DNA of 64,000 bases from Bedellia somnulentella (lineage: Eukaryota > Arthropoda > Insecta > Lepidoptera > Bedelliidae): positions 7,440,001 to 7,504,000 of the forward strand of contig OY755178.1 in assembly GCA_963576735.1 (NCBI GenBank). Reading direction: 5' to 3'. How positions within the stretch are numbered: position 1 is the stretch's first letter; each line of letters starts with the position of its first letter. The notes beneath the pieces were generated by a model, which had not been told where the DNA came from, searched no databases, and saw only the letters and a list, made by a program, of their open reading frames with translations. Below are positions 11,089 through 22,122 of the stretch, piece after piece. Both the position numbers and the translations under genes were made by a program.

Positions 11089-11583
11089 TAAATTATACCC
11101 TTACAACAAAAAAACACATTCAATTATATCAAGCGATTGATTAGTATAAGATATTAACTTTAGTATAACAAATAATGTTATAAAGCAACAAAGCAAAAAA
11201 ACATACATTTTATATTTATTTTTTATGATTATTAACATAATGTAGTAACGGTATATTCCGCTAACAGATTTTTTTAATGTGAAAGTACTCACGTTCACGC
11301 TACTATTTATACTCAAAGAGGATGAAATAATACTTAGGTATTAGGGTTTTAAACTGAAAAACAGTTCGTGTTCAAATAGTAAAGGTCAATGAGCGTCAAT
11401 GTATTGGAAAATAACCACAGCGGACACGAATGATTTTGATGTCATATATTGACAGAGGACATGAACTATTCGTGGCAAAAGGCGCATGTTTCCGGGTTGT
11501 AATAATTTGGCGGTAGATGGCGTTAACACCAGTAAAGGTGTAAAGAAACAGGCAAAAATCAATTTTCGCGCCAGTGATCACTT

Positions 11584-11640
11584 GATACTATAGCTCAGTT
11601 GGCAGAGCGACGGGGGCGTATATCCGCTGCTAGATTTTTG
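11584..11640 (+). mobile_element. SINE-C tRNA-like head fragment
   Basis: tatagctcagttggcagagc followed by gacgggggcgtatatc: A-box region of the SINE-C head seen at 20445-20520. Confidence 0.55.
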
Positions 11641-11703
11641 TTGTCTTACCTTTTAAAAGGCAAATGCAAATATACACTAACTTAAGTAAATTTTTTTAAG
11701 ATT

Positions 11704-11751
11704 CAGAAGAGCAGGCTACCCCTTTTAGGGATTTGTAGCCATAAGTAGATG
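11704..11751 (+). mobile_element. SINE-B tail fragment
   Basis: ggctaccccttttagggatt and tgtagccataagtag: the terminal hairpin module only. Confidence 0.5.
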
Positions 11752-11852
11752 GATGTAAAACGTAAAGCAAATCGCTCGCTCTGTATTGTAATTCGACTTC
11801 TTTGAATACTCAAATGCGCTCATATCTTTTCGGTATTTGCTATTATTTGTTA

Positions 11853-12197
11853 TCATAAACATAACATAAACGTTCACGCCGAATATCCCCGAAGGGGTTG
11901 GCAGAGGTACTAATACTTCTGAACATTACGTGACTTTGTCACCTGGTGTTCAGAGTACCCACGTTTTGCATGGGCAGTGTACTCACGTGATAGGCGGCAG
12001 GCCTATTGCCGTTTTGTACGAATACACTGTCACATGACTAAGTACAACTCAGCCATGTGTGGGTTTCCTCACGATGTTTTCCCTCACCGTCTAACAACCA
12101 TGATAAATTAACCACATATATGTCTTTAGAAAAGACAAATTGGTGTAGGCCCGACCCAGGATTTGAACACTAGTCTACTACTATCACGGTCGTCACT
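11853..12197 (-). mobile_element. SINE-A copy nested in the hAT element
   Basis: Minus-strand SINE-A from a decayed head (near 12197) to the CCCCTTCGGGG hairpin and a TTATG-type tail. Same 3' variant as the copy at 7156-7402. Confidence 0.8.
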
Positions 12198-12909
12198 TGT
12201 TATTATTAACTGTTATATTTTTAAACTTTCTGATCACCGTGAATGCGCTTTTTGCATTTGCAGCGTAGAACATAATAAAATTTATATATTATATGCTAAC
12301 AAATAAAATTAGTTGACGTCGATGTTCATACTTTAATAGAAATTAAAAAAATGTGCCTGGTCAAAAAGATTTATAATCTCTGTCATGTCAAAAAATGGCA
12401 GCGCCAGAATTCTACGCAATTTAAAATCTAGGTACAAAATAGCGAGATTGAATCAATGTTAATTTGGTCTCAACTCTATATATATAAAGTGTCCAATAGG
12501 AGCGCGCGATTTGTACTTAAAGACAGCATCACAATTTTTCCCCATTATATTGTAACAAATTAATGAATTATCATAAAAAGTATGTTAAGATTCTTGCATT
12601 TAAAAATGTTTGCGTTTCTGTCTGCGAAACTTCATAAAACGGGTTGGTTGCATCCATTGACTTTTATGCTAATGGTCCATATCATGAACCCTATAAGTAT
12701 TATTCACTCTTTAAATGAAATAGGTCATTTTATGATGATATTAAATAATAACATCAACCACACTCTTACAATAATGATATTTTAAAAATTAAAATTAAAT
12801 AAGATTTCTGCCCACGTAATGGACATTTATTCGGCATTTATGGACATCTATTGGGCATAAATCCAATCCGCCCAAAATGCCCGGGCAAAATCCCATCTCT
12901 ACCTATGAC

Positions 12910-14724
12910 ATTGAATTTAGATCACGAAGTTAATTATAATGTTGAAAAAACATTAGTGGCCTCTTTTAGTGCCACGAAGGACTAAAATGTGCTCTAGAAA
13001 TGTAGATCCGTCCTTTGCTTTAATAATTTTGAATTGAGATTGCCATATAGATATTTATAGATAATGTAGTGGGAAAATACTTGTCAGTATAAATATGTCT
13101 AATAAATTTATTGTTTTTGAGATTTTTTTAACGTCAAAGCACAAATTATATAATTAAAATTTAATTATATACTAGTTACACTAAGGTCCAATTTATAAAT
13201 ACTAGCTCTTTTATTAAAACGTAATGAAATAATAAGGTCACCAATCATTCTTAATACTCGTAATATAACAAACAGTCGTTTCCTAAAATTACATTCCGCA
13301 TACATTCGAACAAATTGCTGTATTTAAAATAACTAAACAGGTGCTATTATCAATTTGGCTCTCATTACTGTAATAGTTGTGCGTACATTTCGAATATTAA
13401 TAGTTTTGTAACATGCACTCCAAATATTTACCTTATTTTGCTAAAAAATATATTATATTAGTCGCGATTGGTAATGTTAATAAAGGAAATAGGATAAAAA
13501 TAATATGGGTTGATAGTTTCATACAAGCGATTGTATATTTTGCCTAAATTTTGTGGAAATTGATGGTGTTAGTTTAAAGGTACCCGGATCGTATGAAATT
13601 TTATATAGTTTCTGGTCAAATTATCTTTTAAAGTCTATACGTACAGTATATACATATTTCAACAAAAACAAACTACAAGAATATGACGACGACGACGTAG
13701 CGAATAAAATATATAGACACAGTTCAGAAATTGTTGGTGATATAGGAATAGGTATTAAAAGTTATAAAAAATATCATGAATAAAAATTGCAATTAATGTG
13801 AGGGTGCGAGAGAGGTGATGGTGGTGGATCCCAAAAGGTTTGTTGTAGTTTGTAAACATGAATAAAATGATTATTTCTTATTAAACCCCAGAACTACGTT
13901 TTGTGTTACAATCTCCCATCGCTGTTTCGATACAAAGCGTAGTCAATAAATTCCTGGCAGGTCATTTAAGTATTTCGAATACGTGATTTAAATGTTTCTA
14001 GCAAAGATAAGACCTTCTAATAGTTTATATTTAAAATAGCAATCTCAGACAGACATACATACAGTTCAAAATAGATACTCCTTTAAGTTATTCCCACTAA
14101 AACAAAAGACGAATTACCAACTGTTCTATAACTAGAAGTGAACAATCAATATGTCCATGATATTGGTCTAATACCACACTATGCTAGATTATTTATCAAA
14201 AGCTATATTGGAATTTAATATAAATCCGGTCTCACGGCCAAAATGCAGGGAGGAAGCGATATCAGACTTCAATGTACTTTTACCTGCAGTTACTAATGGC
14301 ACTCCTAAATCTACTATCAGATACTCTGAAGTATATCGTAACTCGAGATTAGAATTGGATAAGTCCAGTAATTTTCTAAGCCAAGAATACTCGACATTAA
14401 AGTTTATTAACTGATAAATAGGTCCATCACGTCGTACAACAGGAAGGCTTGTGCTATAGCACAGGGAAGTACAATAATTTACACTGGATAGTGAACTTTG
14501 CCGTCGTAATAGCTAGCTGTTATTTGTAGTTCTACTTTCCTTATTGAACATTTCACTTCATTGTTAGAACAGTTGTGGTTCTAATCTATGAGAAGTTTCC
14601 TTAAAGTACTTATAAAGAGGTGTTAGGTTTTTATTACAGTGATGATAAACGATTATCTAAATCAGATAGCTTACTTAATCTTTTGCCTGTGTAATATTTC
14701 TTTTAGTGTGACTGTTACCCTACC
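12910..14724. other. AT-rich intron sequence, nothing recognised
   Basis: Part of yellow intron 2. The open frames at 13553-13783 and 14181-14414 resemble no family I know and have AT-driven composition. A short GAC repeat lies at 13684-13699. Confidence 0.5.
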
Positions 14725-14908
14725 TACGAGGGCGGGTTAATAAGTCCATGACTTTTTTGAATTTCTGACCTCTTTACTAAAACAGCAACACTGCTCCTGT
14801 GAACAGGCATCTGTCAGTTGACTCCTGTCTAAATTTTAACTTGCTGCATCAGTTAGTTTGTGTTTGACAGCTATTTTTATCAGACTACTCACAAATTTGA
14901 GGAGAAAA

Positions 14909-16145
14909 TGGAAAAAAGTGAATTTCGTGTGCTTATTAAGCATTATTTCTTGCGAAAAAAACCATTACCGAGACCAAGGCTAAGCTTGATAAATACTATG
15001 GGGACTCTGCACCATCACTCTGCACATTGTGGCCGTACAAGCACTGAAGATGCCGAACGTCCTGGACGCCCAGTTGAGGTCTCTACACCCAAAACAATCG
15101 AAAAAGTCATCATTCACAATATGGTGTTGGCCGACCGAAGATTGAAAGTGCGAGAGATTGTGGAAGCCGTAGGGATCTCGCATGGCTCAGTGGTTTCAAT
15201 TTTGAATGATCACTTGGGCATAAGAAGGCTTTCCGCAAGATGGGTGCCGCGTTTGCTAACAGTCGACCACAAACGCAATCGTGTAACAATTTCACAGGAA
15301 GGTTTGGCGTTGTTTAATCGCAATGTGGAGGAGTTTTTGCGCCGTTTTGTAACCGTGGATGAAACATGGATCCATCACAACACACCATAGACCAAACAAC
15401 AGTCAAAACAGTGGGTTTCTAAGGGTGAATCGGCGTCAAAGAAGGCCAAGGTGGGTTTGTCAGCCAATAAATTTATGGCGACTGTTTTTTGCGATGATGA
15501 TGGAATCCACATTGACTACCTACAAAAGGGAAGAACAATCAATGGGGAATATTATGCCAACTTATTGGACCGATTCAATGACGATTTGAAAACAAACCGA
15601 CCTCGTTTTGCCAAGAAAAAAGTTCTTTTCCACCAAGACAACGCAAGGGTGCACACATGTGCAGTTGCCATGGCAAAAATCCATGAATTGTTATTTCATA
15701 TTTAGTTTCTATTGTCTGATCTCAAGAAATTCGAGAAAGCAAATTGCGCCAATTTAAGTTGCATAAAAAGCTACATTTAGCTGAATTGAGAAGCTTCTCC
15801 TGCTTGTGCCTGTATATAGACGTATGCAGACTTAGGTAATGCGCCAGTGTTTAATAAAGTAAGTCCACGGTTGGTGTATGGCGGGTCTGTTGCTGCTGAT
15901 ATGAAAAGCTCCGGCTGACGAGGGAATAATAGGGCTATGAATTGCTCCCTCATCCGCCCTATTCTCCAGATTTGGCTCCGAGCGACTACTACTTGTTCCC
16001 AAACCTGAAGAAATGGCTAGGTGGAAAAAGATTTGACTCCAATGATGAAGTCATCTCGCAAACAAAGGCCTATATTGAGGACCTCGACAAATCATTTTTT
16101 TTGGAAGAGATAACAAATTGGAGAAGCTTTGGACAAAGTGTATAG
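14909..16145 (+). pseudogene. mariner transposase, disrupted
   Basis: Begins MEKSEFRVLIKHYFLRKK. The N-terminal helix-turn-helix region follows in changed frames, with a deletion around 15000 that removes part of the first domain. Later pieces are GRPVEVSTPKTIEKV, RRLKVREIVEAVGISHGSVV, ARWVPRLLTVDHKRNRV and the first catalytic aspartate in VTVDETWIHHNTP, followed by a stop at 15388. Downstream come LFHQDNARVHT (second aspartate) and HPPYSPDLAPSDYYLFPNLK (third aspartate of the D,D34D triad), separated by a ~254-bp insertion. It is inactive. Confidence 0.88.
15683..15944. mobile_element. ~254-bp unidentified insertion in mariner
   Basis: Separates the second and third catalytic blocks of the transposase. 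atgaattg occurs at both edges (15683-15690 and 15937-15944). No terminal inverted repeats or known motif are seen. Because the intact family probably has a repeated gaattg here, the duplication may be partly coincidental. Confidence 0.55.
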
Positions 16146-16243
16146 ATGCTCAAGGGAAACAACGTTAAAAAATAAAATTATTTTTTTATCAAAAAATCTG
16201 TATTTTATTCCAAAAGTCACGGACTTATTGACCCGCCCTCGTA

Positions 16244-17630
16244 TGTACCTAAGAAATTTCGCAACAGTATACAATACCCTAAATAAATATGGAGATAGAT
16301 AGGTGAAACAAGGAAAGTAAAATTAGAATACTAATACTTTACCGAATTAATATATAAGAAACGTTTATTAGAAGATAAATAAATATGAGAGAAGCGAGAG
16401 AAGGCAGTGAACCTAATTTTAGTTTAATATAAGGGAACAGATTGAAACTTTTACATAATTTATAGCATAAATATCATTCGTTAAATTTAAACTACAGATA
16501 AATGGTTTATTACCTCACGAAATAATATATAATTAACAGTTGGCGCCAAAAATGATTCTATATTTTAAATGCTTCAAACTTCTAATGACATTTACATCTA
16601 TAAATATCTCTTAAAACGACAGTTACAAGTGATAAGTAAGGATTTATCGCAGCTTATTTACATGAGCTAACTAACTTATTACTGCACAACTTGCAACTTG
16701 CAAACATACAACATTTCACAGTTATTACCTTCCGATTCCAATAGAAATAAAACATTATTTCAGTGGCAAAAGAGACTCAGGCAACAAATGCCCTAGAAGT
16801 ATTTTTAGATGTAGAAAAAAATATAGATTCACAACATTAGTTCCTATCGGGGCAGACAGAGGCTACTCTATATTACTTAGTACGAACCAGGCAAATCTCT
16901 TTTACTAACCAAACAGTTTGTATATTTAAGACACCTGGAATTCATACCACTTTTTGGTCTTCTAAATTTTTAATAACTAATACGCCTAGTACAACCAATA
17001 TAAAGTTGTATTTGTAGTCAATATAGTAAAAATACGGTAATACTTCAAGTTAAGATGACAACGAGATCTAGAAGATCTCTAACTTAGTAATTTAACGCAC
17101 TTATTGTGCTGTCACTGTAACCGTCACGAAGACTAGGCTTATTTAACAGTATACAATATCAGATGAATGATAATGATAATTAAGATACTTTTTAAGCAAG
17201 CAAATTCTATAATCTCGCCTGAATGTATGCAAATAGCTATTGATACACCTCCTAAAGAAATAAATAGAAAATCTTGTTTATTCCGTTCACCTCATTAGTC
17301 ATCTTTGGGATATGTTGAGCCTATGGATCGCCAATTTGCACGATCCATCTGTACTTCTCGTGCTCTGCTTACATAATTACAAAACATGTTCCTGCCATTG
17401 ACAAGCTTGAGCCTTTTAATGGAAGTAACATTTCAAGACTCCTGTCTGCCTTTCACCGAGCTACTTCAAATGCTTATTCAAATAATTTTATCGGCATTCT
17501 CTTACTTAGCTATTTAGAACTAACTATGATCGTTTTGTTTCAGTTATTATATGAATATAAATATAATTATCGGAGACTCCCGCCTGTTCGTTATATTGAT
17601 AGTATGTTCGTTTTATTCATATTATATATT
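16244..17630. other. AT-rich intron, possible decayed RTE fragment
   Basis: No gene seen. 17310-17395 faintly resembles the minus-strand RTE 3' region (ggatcgccaatttgcacgat). Confidence 0.4.
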
Positions 17631-17631
17631 A

Positions 17632-17863
17632 CTAGCTGACCCGACAGACTTCGTACTGTCAAATTTTCTTATGACAAAACTATAGGCGTTTTTTTCCGGT
17701 AATCTTAGTTTAATAGACAAAATCAATAAAATTATTAATTTTGGTCACTATCTAGCAGTCTGCCAAATTTCATTAATATACATTATATACTGGAGGAGCC
17801 TTTTCACCTCAAACACACAAACATACAAACATCTAAACTTTCACATTTATAATATTAATAGGA
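17632..17863 (-). mobile_element. Short non-autonomous Helitron
   Basis: 232 bp. Minus strand 5' TCCTATTAATATTATAAATG, 3' end CTAG, inserted between A and T. Shares both ends with 2523-2815 (agctgacccgacagacttcg, tactgtc). Confidence 0.8.
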
Positions 17864-17869
17864 TTCTTT

Positions 17870-18655
17870 ATCACATTAGCAAAAGTACTGTCAAAATCAG
17901 TCCAGCCATTGTTATGTTACTATATTATGTGAGTTTATATCTCACTGAGGTTTTGAATTATGTTATCAACTGAGCTGAGTGCATAAGTTTCACCTGTCAA
18001 TAGCTGTGATTAAGTAAGTGATCGTAAATTAAAATGAATGTTTGATGTCTTTGCATCAGATTCAAACATGGTTTTCTTAGTATACGTACAAAGTTAAACC
18101 CTACAAATCTGTATAATGCGAGTATTTACTAACTCATAACTTCTTTTCATTGCGATTGTATTTGATTAATGTGGATTTGAAATACGCATGTGAGAATATA
18201 ATGGTTCTAAAGGGGTACATATAAAAAATGACTATACTATTTTGAAATCAATTAAAATTTAACGTCTAAGAACGAGCTAAGTAAGACCATTAAACATTGA
18301 ACCAAAAACTATAACAAGCTCACATGACGCGCAATCTAGTCGACCTGTCAATGGATCACAAAAGAGATAAAAGATAAAACAAAACAATACAATTATATAA
18401 ATTGGACCGCGGCCGTGCGTCGTGCGTCGTGCCAAGATCATGCCGTCCGCGTGACCTTGAACACGAATAAAAAAACGCTTTCGCTTATTTCTTTCACCAC
18501 GTGGCGTATTTATTATAATGTATTGATTAGCAACGAACCACTAAACTAATAAAATTAGAGATGATCACCATGTTTTGAAGACTAAGCGGAGATGAAAAAT
18601 AATTTAAAAGAAAAGAACAAGCAACTTTACATTTTCGCAAAAAAACATAACGCGA
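17870..18655. other. Intron sequence with a small GC-rich patch
   Basis: No gene. 18406-18456 is a GC-rich patch with three cgtgcgt-like units. Otherwise AT-rich. Confidence 0.4.
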
Positions 18656-18660
18656 AATTC

Positions 18661-18775
18661 AATTGAATGTAAATAGACTGACAAAGATTTCAAGATCGTA
18701 CAAACAAACTAGCAATCTGCAACCAGTGAACTATCTACCCAAATTGAAATTAATGGCGTGATTATATATACATAT
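18661..18775 (+). mobile_element. Diverged RTE 3' fragment
   Basis: aagatcgtacaaac, tctacccaaattgaaattaa and tggcgtgattatatatacat follow the RTE 3' end in order. Confidence 0.55.
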
Positions 18776-20366
18776 GCGCTATATTGCGTAGTACGAGATT
18801 TTTATATATCTAATATATTTGTTTTATTTGTTATTTTAATTTTATGATGTTGGTAAAAGAGACGTAAACGCAGTTGTAAAGATATTATGGAATCAATATT
18901 ACCAAATATGTATCGCCCAAACACGGCTGATTTCACTTGATAATTACTTTCTCGTTTAGCAAGTTGCTTTTCCACTTTTTAACAAGATTACTTTCTATTT
19001 CAAATAAAATTCAAATAATGAAACATAAAGCTGAAAGAATATATAAAGATAGATAAATACGTCAAATGTATGTGTAAATAGTTTTTTTCGTTAAGATTGT
19101 TCTTTATATAATTTTTGTTAATAAATTTCTGCTTTTTGTGTATTTGTATAATGTATTCATTTAAAAGCATCTTTAGACGTAGGTATCTACTGGGTTTTCT
19201 CTATCATTTAATTTTATAAACTTGCTACTGTTTTATAACAATGACCACTTTAAAACTATTAAATTTTTTCTACAAAGTTATTCTCCCGTGTCATATGGCA
19301 AATAAAACTCTTGATATATTCCTTGGCTAAAATTAGCCAATTAAAATTATTATATGGTACATTACACAATTACTATGACGAATACACAAACTTTAATTCA
19401 AGACAAACTGGCATTAATCTATTCAAGTTCGTGCAGGCAAACTACCAAAACGTGAAATCCACTGTTTATCTCTAATCTTAACCCAGTTTTGTTACATAAA
19501 TGCCAAGCAATAGTTTATCAACCTTATATTCATTAGGGTTATATCACCCGGACACTTCTATCAGCCATAATATACATAAATAAGAAAGATGTATGTGACT
19601 GCATGCCTCTTATATTCAAATTTCATTTATATTTTTTATTTAAACAGCAGATTTATTGTTTTGTAAATTTGGTTTTATTTTATTTTTTATTTTGCACATC
19701 TTAAAGATTTATGTTCGACATCATATATGATAGATTAGTGAGTACCCATATGATTTGATTTGATCAAACTTTTACATCAGTGTTTACGAGATTTCACGCC
19801 TCGTTACAATCATTACATTCGCTATCACGTCACAGCTTAACGTGTTTAATCTTTATGTTTATTTTGAGTGTAACACTTCTTGGCAATTTTACTGACAGAA
19901 TAAGAAATATGGGATATCTTGTAAATTAACAGTTCAGCGTCACTAAGAAATATAGGGAACACTTAGAGAGGTAACAGCAAAAATCCTTGAAGAACTATGA
20001 CTTTCAAGTAAAGGAGTGTCGTCATGGCACTGGGACAAATATAATGCTCATATGATTTTGCCAGTCTGATAGAAATTCCAAAACCTTGATTATATTTTTT
20101 CTGACTACTTAGTGGATTTAATTTTCTCAGCGGGGTTTACTCTCATCACCAAAATGCAACTAGACCCTGCTAGGCCACCAATACTTTACCAATACACGAT
20201 TTACTATAATTTAATTAGGTTTTGTTTAAATTTATAGTTTAATTATAGTATACGTCTTAAATAATATAGTTCTAAATATAAAGTTATTGTCAACTCGCGT
20301 GTTGAATTTTGTTCGTTACTAACATAGATTTGAGTTATAATTTTAAACACTCAGTTTATCTATACT
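18776..20366. other. AT-rich intron, nothing recognised
   Basis: About 1.6 kb with no repeat or coding signal that I can identify. Confidence 0.5.
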
Positions 20367-20520
20367 TTGAATGTTTTTGTTCATGAAAACCTCATGTGGG
20401 GATTATTACTATTAAATAAAGGATAAATAAAGAAAAGAAAAATTTCGACACAGGCGGGAATCGAACCCGCGACCTCAGGTATACGCCCCCGTCGCTCTGC
20501 CAATTGAGCTACCGTGTCAG
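20367..20520 (-). mobile_element. SINE-C, full length (tRNA-derived)
   Basis: On the minus strand it starts with a tRNA-like head, gacacggtagctcaattggc. A 7-bp acceptor-like stem, an A box and the B box gggttcgattccc are visible, but the anticodon arm is abnormal, so it is a SINE head and not a working tRNA gene. The body follows: tcgaaatttttcttttcttt, then aataatccccacatgaggtt and a tail ending caaaaacattc. Confidence 0.8.
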
Positions 20521-20555
20521 AGCGAAATTCTTCTATCCTTTGTTTCTTTTTACAC

Positions 20556-20632
20556 TTTTAAAACGGGGGCGTATACCCGAGGTCACGAGTTCGATTCCCG
20601 CCTGTGTCGAAGTTTTTCTTTCCTTTATTTAT
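20556..20632 (+). mobile_element. SINE-C second copy, inverted relative to its neighbour
   Basis: gggggcgtatacccgaggtc, gagttcgattcccgcctgtg and tcgaagtttttctttc on the plus strand, head-to-head with the minus copy at 20367-20520. Confidence 0.75.
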
Positions 20633-20634
20633 TA

Positions 20635-20804
20635 TCTATACTTATTATAAAGAGCAAAGATTTGTTTGGTTGTATGTAAAGAACAGGCCCGAAACCACTT
20701 CACCGATTTATAAAATATTTCATCAACAGCCATTTTCAAAAGTGAGAAGTCTATATATATTCAGGATTAATGTTGTAAGGGGTGAGCAATGATTAAAGAA
20801 ACTA
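20635..20804 (+). mobile_element. Helitron 5' end
   Basis: TCTATACTTATTATAAAGAG at its start is a Helitron 5' terminus. It is followed by the usual gaaaccacttcaccgattta motif. Interrupted at 20804 by the RTE insertion. The 3' end was not found. Confidence 0.6.
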
Positions 20805-22122
20805 CATACATACATACATACATATACTCACGCCATTAGTTCCCATTGGGGTAGGCAGAGACTATTGATCGCCACTTCGCACGATCCTGACAAACCTCTC
20901 TAGCTTCGTTTACATCCATCAATCTTTTCATACATGCTCTTTTATTCTTCATACTTCGGACGCCAGCCTTTTTGAGCACACTCTCAATTTGGTCCAAGTG
21001 TGTTCTCCGTGGTCGTCCTCTACTAACATTACCATCCACACTAGCTCTATAGATCCCTTTTACCAATTTTCTATCATCCATCCTCTCTATGTGCCCAAAC
21101 CATCTCAACATTCCTTTTTCTATCTTTCTTACAATATCATCTTTCACACCACACTTTTCACGAATAACACTATTTCTCACTCGGTCACATAATCTAACAT
21201 TACAAATTTTTCTGAGGGACCTCATCTCTACTGCATTCACTCTGCTCTCATGCTTCTTCTGCCACACCCAACATTCGCTTCCATACATAAGCGTAGGAAC
21301 AAGAACAGCATCATGCACAGCCATTCGGGCCTTTTCAGACACCGATTGACAGGTCATTAGGCCATTCATTGCTCCATTTACCGCATTACCCTTTTTCACT
21401 CTTCTTTCAATATCTTCATCACATTTTCCATCCCTTGTAAACAAACTTCCCAGATATACAAACTCCTTCACCTGTTCCACATCCTTACCATCAATCGCAA
21501 TCACGCATTTTGTCACATCTTCCTGTCTCTCAAAAACCACCGTTTTGGTCTTATCCACATTCACCCTCATTCCCTTTCTTACAAAAGACTCACATGCAAT
21601 ATTCATCATCTCTTGCAACTCTTCTGCCGACGATGCAAGTAGCACTTGATCGTCAGCATACAAGAGGCATTTAATGATGAAACCACTCATTCTTAGTCCA
21701 TAATCACTTTCACGCAACTCTGTCAAACAGTCATCCATGAACAAATTGAAGAGCCACGGAGAAGCTACACATCCCTGTCGGACACCCCTAGAGATTCCGA
21801 ACCAGTCAGTGTTTTCCCCGTTTACTCTTACACATGCACTAGAATCCTCATAGAGTGATACTAATGCACGTATAAGTTGACTCCCCAAACCGAACTTGGA
21901 TAACACCTCCCATAAACACTTTCTTACCACCCTATCATACGCCTTCTCTAAATCAATGAAGGAGCAATACACCTTTTGGTTCTTAGCTAAGAACTTTTCG
22001 GTGATGCTCCTTAGAGAGAAGATTTGATCCATACATCCCATTCCTTTCCTAAATCCCGCTTGCACATCCCATATTTTCTCATCAGTTTCATTCATCACTC
22101 TTTCAAAAAAACTAGATATTCT
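20805..22122 (-). mobile_element. RTE-clade LINE, 5'-truncated, recent insertion
   Basis: Flanked by a 12-bp target duplication, ttaaagaaacta, at 20793-20804 and 22123-22134. The 3' end is GGCGTGAGTATATG plus a TATG microsatellite (reads as catacatacatac at 20805-20825). The endonuclease region is missing. It inserted into a Helitron 5' end. It is the family reference for about a dozen short fragments in the window. Confidence 0.92.
20836..22098 (-). CDS. RTE reverse transcriptase, 420 residues, open
   Basis: Partial pol of an RTE-like LINE, from inside the RT domain to the natural stop. Motifs in order: VQAGFRKGMGCMDQIF; first aspartate in SFIDLEKAYDRV; SRGVRQGCVASPWLFNLFMD; catalytic YADD (codons at 21649-21660); VYLGSLF; then the RTE-type C-terminal region LRWFGHIERMDD, GRPRRTHLDQI and CQDRAKWRSIV, ending AYPNGN. 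It has no internal stop or frameshift. The ATG at 22098 is incidental because the copy is truncated. It probably encodes no working protein without the endonuclease, but the intact frame shows that the family was recently active. Confidence 0.9.
   Translation of the reverse strand: MMNETDEKIWDVQAGFRKGMGCMDQIFSLRSITEKFLAKNQKVYCSFIDLEKAYDRVVRKCLWEVLSKFGLGSQLIRALVSLYEDSSACVRVNGENTDWFGISRGVRQGCVASPWLFNLFMDDCLTELRESDYGLRMSGFIIKCLLYADDQVLLASSAEELQEMMNIACESFVRKGMRVNVDKTKTVVFERQEDVTKCVIAIDGKDVEQVKEFVYLGSLFTRDGKCDEDIERRVKKGNAVNGAMNGLMTCQSVSEKARMAVHDAVLVPTLMYGSECWVWQKKHESRVNAVEMRSLRKICNVRLCDRVRNSVIREKCGVKDDIVRKIEKGMLRWFGHIERMDDRKLVKGIYRASVDGNVSRGRPRRTHLDQIESVLKKAGVRSMKNKRACMKRLMDVNEAREVCQDRAKWRSIVSAYPNGN

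Larger units (their letters stand above)
10523..12901. mobile_element. hAT-type non-autonomous DNA transposon
   Basis: Terminal inverted repeats begin TAGAGATGGG at both ends, flanked by an 8-bp duplication cctatgac (10515-10522 and 12902-12909), which is the hAT target-site length. Both ends carry clustered TGGGC/GCCCA motifs (10556-10625 and 12810-12885), like subterminal transposase sites. No transposase frame is recognised in the 2.38 kb. SINE-A copies (10791-11088, 11853-12197), a SINE-C head and a SINE-B tail are nested inside. The TIRs have diverged beyond the first ~10 bases. Confidence 0.8.
14727..16241 (+). mobile_element. mariner-family DNA transposon, broken
   Basis: Inverted terminal repeats begin cgagggcgggttaataagtc at the left and match the right end (acttattgacccgccctcg). 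The element is flanked by the TA target duplication (14725-14726 and 16242-16243). It is 1515 bp, against about 1.27 kb once the internal insertion at 15691-15944 is discounted, which is normal mariner size. The transposase is in pieces. Confidence 0.92.

Noticed and set aside
12582..12785. Possible hAT transposase piece inside the hAT element
   Set aside because: The 67-codon frame has no hAT motif (no RW or dimerisation-domain pattern) and looks like AT-rich noise.
20445..20520. Possible functional tRNA gene on the minus strand
   Set aside because: Acceptor and T arms pair well, but the anticodon arm does not form a normal stem-loop with U33, and the sequence continues into the SINE-C body that recurs elsewhere. 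It is a SINE head.
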